From assembly GCA_002104945.1 (NCBI GenBank), contig MCFH01000115.1:1-39903 (forward strand): DNA of 39,903 nt, read 5' to 3'. Source of the DNA: Piromyces finnis (lineage: Eukaryota; Neocallimastigomycota; Neocallimastigomycetes; Neocallimastigales; Neocallimastigaceae). The stretch's first letter is position 1. Every line of letters starts with the position of its first letter. The position numbers and the translations under genes were made by a program. Positions 12,830 to 26,057 of this stretch are shown here, in pieces. The notes under the pieces were generated by a model, which saw only the letters and a list, made by a program, of their open reading frames with translations, searched no databases and had not been told where the DNA came from.

Positions 12830-15047
12830 CGTATTTCAAAATTATAATATAGTTATTAAATTTTATTTTAAAAAAAAAAAAAAAAAAAAAAAAGAGAAAG
12901 AAAGAAAGAAAGAAATGAAGAACACTATTTTTCAATATATATATGTATATAACAATATATAATAAATATTAAAAATATATTTTCTGAAGATTTAGATGTA
13001 AATTCCAACTTTTTATAATACACTTAATTATTATTTAAAAAAATATATATATTACTAATAAAAAACTTTAATTATATTAAGTGTTTTTTTTTTTTTTTAA
13101 TTTTTAATTTATTAAAAATTTTTTTTCTTTTATATTAATAAAATAATTTTAAGGGTTAAAAGAAGTTGTTAATGGTTAGGATTAAAAAGAGTAAAACACT
13201 TCATTTGAAAAATTGTTACTATCCATATTAATAGGAAAATGATATTTTTAATAAATACAAATGATAAATTCATACTTAATATTTTATGTTTAAAATGTTT
13301 ATGTTTCTTACATTTATAATAAAAGAATTTTATAGTGCTTTTTATATTAATATTATTTTATTCTGAATTTTTGAATTATTGCTGAATACTATTTTTATTT
13401 AATTTTACAATTTAGCATTAATCTAAAAAGCATATAATAATTAGTTTTCATTTCTTTAAAATAAATTATTAATAATGAAGAATCATATTAGTATTCATTT
13501 ATTAAGGAAATAAATATAATATTATAATAAAATAAAAATGTCAATTAAAGACAGATAAATAGTATATTTTAATTTATATGTTATAAAAATATTATAATAT
13601 TTACTAAATAGCAATAAAGAATTTATGATACATTTATTTATTTTAATTTCAAAACGCAATATTTTGTAAGACTATATTAAATGTTTTTATTATAAAAGTT
13701 ATATAGTTTACAATTTCAATAAAATTAAATAAATATATAAATAATCTAGTAAATAAATAATTTAAATAATTAATATATTAATATATGAAAAAGTTAATAC
13801 TATTATAAAAAATAAATGAATGAAAAATAAATAAATAAATTAAATTTGTACTTTTATTACTTATTTATATAATTACTTTTATTTTAATATTTTAATAACA
13901 TTAAATATTTTATTTATTATTTCTATTGTTTATTATTAATTATTCCTAAAGCTGTTGTAAATTAGTAAATTAATATTTTATAACAATAACAAAATAAAGC
14001 ACAGCACAACAACAATAATAAATAAGGAAACAAAAATTTAAATATAAAGCAATAATTTATTTATTTATTTATTTATTAATTATTTTTAATATTGTCAATT
14101 AGTATATTTCTTTTTTCCTTTATATAACTTTTATAATTTATTTATTGTTGATTTTATATCCAATTTATTTTCTTTCTCTTTTTTTTCTTTTCTTCTTTTT
14201 ATCATTATCATTATTATTATAGTTTTTATTCTTTTTAATAAACGCAATCCTTTAATATAACGAAACAACATTTATATTTATAAAAAGCAATCCTAACAAA
14301 TAAATTTTTTAAAAAATATAATTATAAAAGGTATGTTTTTTAAGATGTTAAATTTATAAATATTATTTTTATTTTTTATTTTACTAAAAACTAGATAAGA
14401 ATAATGTAATAAAATTATAATTTTTAGAAACAATAAAGTGAAAGAAATATGGAAGTATAACAAGATTTAAATTTCAATGAAATCCAATAGTTTTAATAAT
14501 GTAATACACTTAAAAAATGTTAATTTTGAAATTAAATATGATAATAAAATAATAATATAATAATAATAAATATAATAATAATAAACATTGTAACAACAAC
14601 AACAATAATAGTAAACATAATAAATATAATAATAATAATGAACATTGAAATAACAACAACAATAATAATAGTAAACATAATAAATATAATAATAATAATA
14701 AACATTGAAATAACAACAACAATAATAATAGTAAACATAATAAACATAAATATAATCATCATCATCATCATCATCATAATAATAATAATAATAATAATGA
14801 GGAATATATATTTCTTTTTAACAGAATAACCATAATGAAGTAATAAAAATAAAAGACGATAAATTGTTATTAATTAATTTTATTTTTGCTAGAAAATATA
14901 TAAATTTATTTTCATTAACGATAGTAAAAATTATTATTAATATAGCAAAATTTAAAATATTGTTAATAAAAAAGTAGCATAATAATATTGTAAATATTAA
15001 CTATTTATTATACATATATAATATATAATATATATAATAATGTAAAG
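12830..15047. other. Head-to-head intergenic region between DNAAF5 and MAPK genes
   Basis: A 2.2-kb spacer carries two divergent promoters. It includes a poly(A) run at about 12871-12893 followed by (GAAA)n to about 12915, a slightly richer patch near 13152-13200 with AGGGTTAAAA and GTTAGGATTAAAAA, TTTA runs near 14059-14085 and the 60-bp minisatellite at 14584-14760. No exon or RNA gene is recognised. Confidence 0.5.
14584..14760. repeat. Minisatellite, about 60-bp unit, three copies
   Basis: Copies begin at 14584, 14641 and 14701 with AACATTG(A/T)AA, followed by a CAACAACAAC run, AATAATAGTAAACATAATAAA and an AAT run. The last two copies are near-identical; the first differs by a few bases and is 57 long. 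An (ATC)n/(AAT)n stretch follows to about 14798. Confidence 0.88.
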
Positions 15048-18748
<3,701 letters not shown>

Positions 18749-20594
18749 TTAAAGTTCATCTTTAATATTTTCATTGTCAAGTTGTGGTTCGAAATTATAA
18801 GAGAAGAATCTACCTCTACCCATTCTAACATCTTTTAAGAAACTACTAATAGATTCTTCATCAAAAGCGCCACGATCAACACGATAAACTTTCTTCTTAC
18901 CATTAACAATCATAAATACTGGAAGCATGTCTGGAACATCAAAATCTTTAATGAATTTTTTACCATGTTCAACACTATTAATCCAGAAATACTTAAATGG
19001 ACCACCAACTTTTCTATTTTTCTCTTTTAAATTCTTTAAAATTTCAATTTCGTTGTTATGTTGTTTAACACTTTCTTCAAAATCTGGTTCGTAGGATAAA
19101 ATGGAAATAGCACAAACTCCATAACCATTAATACAATTTAATAAATCTTTTTGACTCTTAATTTCTTCTGGCATTGGATCGACTAATAAAAATATATTTT
19201 TATGAGCAAAAAAAAAAAAAAAAAAAAAAAAAAGAAATAGAAATATTAGTTATTATAATTAAAAATATTATCATTAGTAGTAAAATATATATGTTTATTT
19301 ATTAATATTATTTATTAATATTTACATAATTTCTGTTTTTCTTTTTTTTCTTCTTCCTTTGCTTTTTCAACATTTTCCTTGGTAATTTTTTCTCTTTCAG
19401 CAATAAAGGCAGTAATACCATCATAATTACCCTTTCCTTTATTAAATTAAAAAATAAAAACAATATAAAACGAATCAAAATTAATTTAAAAATTTATAAA
19501 AACAATATATAATAATAACAACAATAAAATACTATTTATACAATTATAAAAATATTTTTTTTTTATTTATTATTTTTTTTTTTAATATCATTATAAAATT
19601 CTAATAAAGTAATATAATTATTTATAATTTTTATTTAGTATTACCTTCATATAAAATTGGAACACTGGAACCAGCTTCAAAGTAGAAAATAGCTGGGAAT
19701 TGACTAACATTTAATTTTTCAAGTAAGTCAGTTTCAGTGTGAACAATTTCACCTAAAAGTAATTTTCCAAAATATTCTAAACTAAGAGCTCTAAAAAGAA
19801 GTGGTGTGTCTGGTTTATCAGTACAAAGAACAAGTTTTGGATATGTTTTAACAGCTAAGAATGAATTGTAATTAATTTTGGAATTAGTAACAGTTTCTCC
19901 ACTAGTAATTGGGGCAACAAGAGAAATTACGTTGTTAACTGCATATTCAGCTATATATTTAGCTTTTTTAATTCCACCGTAAACTATATTGCATAGAATA
20001 ATTATTTAATTTTTAAAAAAATACATCAATTTAATAATATCAAAAAATATTATAACATTATGACTATTTGAGAAACTATGAAATTTATATTTAGATTGAA
20101 TTATTACCAACTCTGGCTTTTTTAATAACACCTTTACTTCTAGTTTCTGAAGGAGCTGGGTGATAGACGTTAATTTGTGGGTATTCATTTACTTCTTCCA
20201 TATCACATAAATTTTCATTCTCTTCATCATCACAGTCGACTTTACCAACGTTAACAAAACCTCTTAATTTTTCACTAACAGTAACGATTTCTTTTGATAA
20301 TTTTTCATTAGCACCTTCTTTATTATAAAATACAACAACATCGACTTTCTTTTTTTTTTTTTTTTTTTGATATTATATAATAATATATTACATTTATAAA
20401 TAAAGATTTTTTTTTTTTTTTTAATTTTATTTATTATAATCCTAATTAATTAAAATAAAAATATTTACTGCAGTGTCCATAACCTTTTGCTTAAAATTTC
20501 CACTGTCTAAAACAGTAATGTTTTCGCCTTCATATAAAGCATTAGCACTAAATACAAATAACACCAAACCAATAATAAAATTTAAAGATTTCAT
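18749..20594 (-). CDS. PDIA6/P5-like ER thioredoxin-fold protein lacking CxxC, KDEL-terminated
   Basis: This is an ER-lumen protein of the disulfide-isomerase family. Minus-strand exons are 20469-20594, 20108-20348, 19645-19983, 19326-19436 and 18749-19182; product 416 aa. The N-terminus (MKSLNFIIGLVLFVFSANA) is a signal peptide and the last four residues are KDEL. Three thioredoxin-like modules follow: module 1 (about 22-125) has VVVFYNKEGANEKL where an active a-domain has FYAPWCGHCKKL, but keeps the cis-proline (EYPQINVY); module 2 (about 130-240) has QFPAIFYF; module 3 ends with MLPVFMIVNGKKKVY and FLKDVRMGRGRF, which resembles the C-terminal domain of PDIA6. No CxxC occurs anywhere. An in-frame ATG at 20639 would bury the signal peptide, so the start at 20594 is preferred. 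It is probably a chaperone or scaffold rather than an oxidoreductase; function is inferred. Confidence 0.84.
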
Positions 20595-21232
20595 TTTATT
20601 TTTTATTTTTTGTTTTAAAACATTTAATAATTCAGTCAATTATATATTTTAATTTATATAATTTTTTTTAGAAATTTTTATTTAAAAATTTAAAATAATA
20701 ATTATTAATATTTATAAAGCCACATACAAATAAAATTTAATTAATTAATTTATTTTTATTTCTAATACAAATTATTTTACAGCCCTAAATAAATTAAAAA
20801 GTATCTTTATAACCAAATTTTAATATTAATATGTCATTAAATGATTGGTAAAACTATCATTTAATGTATTATGAATAATCAAACTATAATACATAATACA
20901 AATAACATTAATACAGGTATAATTTCTTTAATAATATTAGGCAATATTTAACATAGTTTTTATTTTAACTATTAGATATAAAAATATATTTTCTCCAGCA
21001 ACATACAATAAAAACAACAAAAAATAATGTTAAACAATATTTCAAATTATATTAATATTTTAATTTTTTTATTGATTAATATTAATAGATTTAATACATA
21101 GTCTTATAATTTATATTTATACATTTATTATCAATTAATTATTTATAATTATATATAATATATATATATAAATACTTTTAATATTAAATATATATAAAAA
21201 ATAAAAATACTTTATATTTTCAAATAATTAAT
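20595..21232. other. Intergenic spacer between SPFH and PDI-like genes
   Basis: Both flanking genes are on the minus strand, so this holds the PDI-like promoter and the SPFH-gene 3' region. A short near-repeat of ATGATTGGTAAAACTATCATTTAA with AAACTATAATACATAA is visible near 20831-20900. Nothing coding is seen. Confidence 0.5.
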
Positions 21233-22252
21233 CTATAATTGAACAGTTGGTTGAGCTTCCTTATCACTTAAGGATACTGTTAAAATATTACTAACAAGTT
21301 GTGCTTTTTGATTATCACTCATAGTGATACCATTACTTTCTACAGCAGTAACTGCACCAACAGCTAAACCAATAGTACCGTTCAAAATAATCTCTCTTGC
21401 ATCAACAATAGCTTTAGCTTGTTGTTTTTTAAGCATTGCAGCTGCAATTTCTACAGCATAACTTAATTCATTAAGCATAACTGATTTAACATAAATACCA
21501 GCTATAGCAACCTTTTCTTGAAGAACATTACGAAGTTCTTCTTGAATAACTTTATTTTCTTTTTTTAAGTTTGGTGTATCATCATCAGTTTCGTATGGAT
21601 ATTTACTGACTACTTGTCTAATGACAGTTTGAGATTGATCTTCAATAAAATCATCGTAATTTTCAACATTAAAGAATGCTTTTTTTGAATTTACAACCTT
21701 GTATACAACAATAGCAGAAACGTTAATTGGATTACCAACGGAATCAATAATCTTAACATTTTTAAGGTCAAGAGTATTCAATTTTGTTGAAATATGACTA
21801 GTTTGAAGCTGGTTTGGAAAACACCAATGAAGACCTGGCTCAGTGATTGTTTTTTTGTACTCACCAAAACGTTGAACAATTACTTCTTCTTTTTCATTAA
21901 CGCTGTTTATTATTATTATTTTTAATAAACATTATTAATTAATATTTATATAATTATGTTTTATGGATCTTATTTTAACTACTTACGTAACACAACCAGA
22001 ACAGAATGTTAATGGAAGGACTTTATTAAATAAAAAACAAAAACAATTATTACTATGTATTCATTATAATTTTTATATATTGCATATTTTCATTTAATAT
22101 TTACATATTGTTGCAACTGCATCAAGTAGAGTAGAAGCAAAATTTCCATTACTTGTATTTATTCTTCCTGGACCTTGACTGTCATCCTTTAATTGAGCAA
22201 TTAATTGTTCTTCTTCTTCTTCGTTGTTAAAATGTCTTTTTTCACTATTCAT
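21233..22252 (-). CDS. SPFH/Band-7 (stomatin-like) domain protein
   Basis: This is a membrane-associated SPFH-family scaffold protein. Exons are 22105-22252, 21987-22020 and 21233-21902, joining in phase to 283 aa. Residues 1-40 are hydrophilic and acidic; about 42-60 form a short hydrophobic stretch (LLDAVATIFLPLTFCSGCV) with two cysteines that could insert in or be acylated on a membrane. The SPFH domain follows: EEVIVQRFGEYKKTITEPGLHW, TLDLKNVKIIDSVGNPINVSAIVVYKV, then FIEDQSQTVIRQVVSKYPY and AGIYVKSVMLNELSYA, then an AAAMLKKQQAKAIVDAR coiled-coil start, which is the usual order for stomatin/prohibitin-like proteins. The tail SNGITMSDNQKAQLVSNIL resembles other eukaryotic SPFH proteins of this class. 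The specific partner or membrane is not shown by the sequence. Confidence 0.86.
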
Positions 22253-22893
22253 TTTTTATTTTTTATTTTAAATGTTTATTATTTTTTTAAAATTTTTAAT
22301 TATTTTTAATTTTTTTTATATATATATTTATTTATTTATTTATTTTTATTTTTACTTTTTTTTTTTTCAATTTTCTTAAAAAAGAAAAAAATTATTCTTT
22401 ATATAGATTTCTTAAATTAATATAATATTAATTTATTGTTAATTATCATTATATTTTAATTCATTGTTTTAATTAGTAATTATTGTATTAATTTAATTGT
22501 ATTAAAACATTTATATATAATTTAAATTTAATTTATTTTAATCAACTTTAATTATAAAAGTAAATTAAATCATATTCTATAGAATGTTCTTTAATTTTTT
22601 AAATCATATGATAAGGGAACAATTTTCTTTAATAATGGTATAATATTAATTTATAAAATTTTAAATATTTAATTATACATTTAAATCACTTATAAAATTT
22701 TATACTCAACTGCCTTTTATTTTTATTATGAAATTCTGAAACTTTAAAAATTATTGAATAATACTTAACATCTACTTAATTTACCTTTTATTTTTATTGT
22801 GAAAGTTAAATTATTGTAAATTTATTTAAACTGCTTTTTATTTTCATTGTAAAATTTAAATGATTAGAAATTAATACTTATTACTTTTTTAAT

Positions 22894-23126
22894 ATTTTAA
22901 AAGCTTTTAGAAATAGATTGCAACACTAGTCTTTGCTTTTTTTTATTATATGAATTTAATTTTTTACAAAATATATTCTAGAAAGCTAAATTATTGGAAG
23001 TTTATTTAAAATTTTAAAAGCTTTTAGAAAGATTGCAACACTAGTTTTTGCTTTATTTTTATTATATGAATTTAATTTTTTACAAAAAATATTCTAGAAA
23101 GCTAAATTATTGGAAGTTTATTTAAA
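22894..23126. repeat. Tandem direct duplication, two copies of about 117 bp
   Basis: Copy 1 is 22894-23010 and copy 2 is 23011-23126. Shared landmarks are TTTTAAAAGCTTTTAGAAA, GATTGCAACACTAGT, TATATGAATTTAATTTTTTA, ATTCTAGAAAGCTAAATTAT and TGGAAGTTTATTTAAA. The copies differ by small indels and a few substitutions, so this is a recent tandem event. No ORF or terminal inverted repeat marks it as a transposon. Confidence 0.93.
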
Positions 23127-23564
23127 TTAAGTTTTTTTTTTTACATAAATAATATTTAAAATATTTAAAATAAACCAGCATATAATTTATAAAGTAATTT
23201 TTGTATTAAATATGGTTTTATTTTTTATTTTTGTTAATTTTATTTTCAAAAAAAAAAAAAAAAAAAAACACATGAAATACTATTAATAAAATAAAAAAAT
23301 TACATAAATTTATATATCTATATAAAAATCTATATATACTATAGAAATATTTAATTATTTTATTAAATAATTATTTTTATTATAAATCAGTAATGATACT
23401 TAAATATAAAATTTAAAATATTATTGGCCAGAATTTAAATTTCATTGATATGATTGGTAAAATTAGTAAATATACTAGATTATATTGTAATATATTATTA
23501 AATAAATAGAAATATGACTATTGAATGAAAATTATAACAAAAATTTTGGAAAATTAATAGGGAT

Positions 23565-23686
23565 TAAAATTTCTCTCTCTTAAATTTTGTTAAAAATTGC
23601 GGGTGTAATTGGATCCCATTTTTAAATTTATCTAAAGGGCTAAGAACAATTATTGTCTCTTTACATCGCAAAGGAATTAATCGAAA
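23565..23686 (+). promoter_or_regulatory. Likely core promoter/5' UTR of the P2 gene
   Basis: Immediately upstream of the P2 start, base composition becomes more mixed: a TTTCTCTCTCTT pyrimidine tract near 23570, TTGCGGGTGTAATTGGATCCC near 23597-23617, AAAGGGCTAAG near 23634 and TGTCTCTTTACATCGCAAAGG near 23654. Pyrimidine-rich transcription starts are typical of ribosomal-protein genes; assignment of specific factor sites is not possible from one sequence. Confidence 0.35.
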
Positions 23687-24177
23687 ATGTAAAATTTTAA
23701 TAAAAGATATAATATTCATTTTGATTGATGATGAATGTATGTATTGATATAAGTTTTTTTTATAATATAAAAAGGAAATATTTAGCTGCTTACCTTCTCG
23801 CTACTCTCGGTGGTGCTTCCCCATCTGCTGCTGACGTCAAGAAGATCATCAACACTATCGGTGCTGAAGTCGATGATGAAAAGGTTGACGCTGTTGTTGC
23901 CGCCCTTAACGGTAAGGACATTGATGAAGTTATTGCTGACGGTTTCAGTAAGTTATCTGCTGCTCCAGTTGCTTCCGGTTCTGCTGCCTCTGGTGCCGCT
24001 GCCTCTGGTGCCGGTGCTGCCGCTGAAGAAACCAAGGAAGAATCTGAAGAAGAAGAATCCGACAGTGATATGGGTTTCGGTAAGTTAATAATTAACAATT
24101 ATAAATCTTAACATTAAGATATAATATTAACATAATAAAATTTTATATTTATTTATTAAATAGGTCTTTTCGATTAG
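23687..24177 (+). CDS. RPLP2: 60S acidic ribosomal protein P2
   Basis: This is a ribosomal stalk protein that recruits and activates translational GTPases. Exons are 23687-23688 (only AT), 23775-24079 and 24164-24177; product 106 aa. Read this way, the protein starts MKYLAAYLLATLGG, the exact family N-terminus, followed by DVKKIINTIGAEVDDEKV, an Ala/Gly/Ser hinge, an acidic stretch with CK2-type serines (EESDSD) and the conserved end MGFGLFD; the last residues come from the 14-base third exon. The start codon is split AT|G by an 86-bp intron (GTAAAA...AAAAAG). The unspliced frame back to an ATG at 23725 would give an N-terminus unlike any P2. Coding exon 2 is far richer in G/C than anything else in the window, typical of very highly expressed genes in A/T-rich genomes. 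Confidence 0.96.
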
Positions 24178-24305
24178 ATCAATTAAAAATATGTAGAAAT
24201 ATATTTCATATTAAAATAAAAAATATAATTAAAAAATATATAATGTGAATTTATTTTTATTTTTATTAGTTAATAAGAGTACAATATTATTAAATTATTA
24301 TTTTA
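24178..24305. other. Convergent 3' ends of P2 and CFAP46-like genes
   Basis: Only 128 bases separate two convergent stop codons. AATAAA occurs near 24215, suggesting overlapping or closely spaced 3' ends. Confidence 0.5.
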
Positions 24306-26015
24306 TTATTCTGGATTATTTTTTGTATTTATTATATTTGGGATTCCATATAATCTAAATGCTGTTCTTTGAACTTGGCATTTTATGAATAAATTATAGA
24401 AAAATAAATCAATCGGATTTGATGTATCTAATGTAGATTAATTTAAAGTTAATAATGATAATTAAAATGAATATTTAAAATTTTCTTATTACCTAAGATA
24501 GATTTAATGATTAAGTCATTAATATACTGAGTATTACAATATGGTTGAAAGCAAATATTGTTTATACCTTGAAGTGAAAGAAAAAGCATAAATTCGTCTG
24601 TTTTATTGAGTAATTTAATATCTATGACTTTATGTTCATCAATAATATTTATATAGTCTATGAAAATAGCAGTTCGGGTATTATTGAGATTTAGATTTAA
24701 TTGTTCTTTATAAATTTTTAGTGATATTGGAATATAACTAATATATAAAAAGGAAGGGCTATTAAGATAAAATAAAATTTCAGATAAACTAAAAATATAT
24801 ATATATGATTAAGATCCGGTTTTCATATAAAATTTTGCATAAAATGATTTTATGTTATAAAAAGTACCTTGTCATATAAGATGCAATTCCATTCCATTTT
24901 GTAATTTTATATTTTTTAACGATATTTTTAAAATATGGTATATTTATAATTAATGACTCGGTTTTATTTGGAATTCCATTTAATACATCTTTTTTATAAG
25001 TAGAGTTAAGAAATGTTAGTAAATAATTAATGTACATAACAAATAATAATTAAATAGTTTATAACTTTACAATTAAAGTTATTAAGCTGACTAATACAAT
25101 TTTCGATTGGATTTATTTTTTTTTGTTTTTTGTTCTTTTCTTTCTTTCTATTATTATCATCCGTGTTAACTTCATTATTATTAGCTTCGCTTGATAAATT
25201 ATTTTGATATGATTGAGTTATTAATCTATGTAATAATAAGTTAGTACAAAAATCTCTATTTACAATATTGATATTCAACATATATTGAATATATGTTTCT
25301 ATTGGAATATTAAAAAAAGAGGTATCACAACATAATATTGTATGTAAATCAAAATTAATATCACTACTATTAGATTTATCTTTCTTTTTCTTTTTTTGTT
25401 CTAACCCTGTATTATTGTCTTTGCTATTCATTTGTTCTGTATTATTAAATTATAAAATTAATTAGTTCATAATAAATACTATTAAAATAAAAATTGTAAA
25501 TAATATTAATATTAAATATACTTCTTATTTCATATAAAGTTGGATATAAATGCTCAAAAATTTGATATAAAATATTATATAATTTGAAAAATTGCTCTTT
25601 ATCATTATTACATGCTTTTTTGATATTATCATCCATATTTGTATATATGCAATCTATATTTTCTTTAATTTTATTTACTTTGCTCATGCTGGAATATTTT
25701 ATATTATGAACAGTAAGATCAGGATTATATATTGGCCCAGTTTGTGATATATCAATATTTGTCATCAATCTTGGGAATGAAAGTATTATTTTTGGTTCTT
25801 TTTGATAATTACTTTCATCCGTATGATTTCTAGCTGAAATAGAATTATTAGTTTTATTCGTACTAATCATAAGAGAAGGTAATGATGTTTTTTCAGTTAT
25901 TTTAGGAGTTATAATTTGTGTTAGATTTTCATCTAAATTTGATAGATGTAAAGGTATTGGCTTTTTCTCTTCATTAAATATTGATGAAAACCTTGTACTT
26001 TCTATTTGTGTGTGT

Positions 26016-26057
<42 letters not shown>

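Larger units (their letters stand above)
22253..23686. other. Head-to-head intergenic region between SPFH and ribosomal P2 genes
   Basis: This divergent spacer contains the tandem 117-bp duplication at 22894-23126, older degenerate copies of a TTTTATTTTTATTGTGAAA-type unit at about 22705-22870, a poly(A) run near 23250-23268, and a less A/T-biased patch at about 23565-23686 just before the P2 start. Confidence 0.55.

Noticed and set aside
14510-14829. Leu/Ile/Met-rich open frames on both strands
   Set aside because: They arise from the 60-bp minisatellite and adjacent ATC/AAT repeats.
20469-20639. Upstream Met at 20639 as the PDI-like start
   Set aside because: It would place a charged 15-residue extension before a clean signal peptide that starts at 20594.
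22894-23126. Transposon or LTR remnant
   Set aside because: The two copies are directly adjacent, with no terminal inverted repeats, target duplications or coding potential; a simple tandem duplication explains them.
23725-23780. ATG at 23725 as the start of ribosomal P2
   Set aside because: The resulting leader is not found in P2 proteins and lies within a segment bounded by good GT and AG splice signals that yields the exact conserved start.
23790-24098. Antisense and shifted frames over the P2 exon
   Set aside because: They are shadow frames caused by the higher G/C content of the real coding exon.
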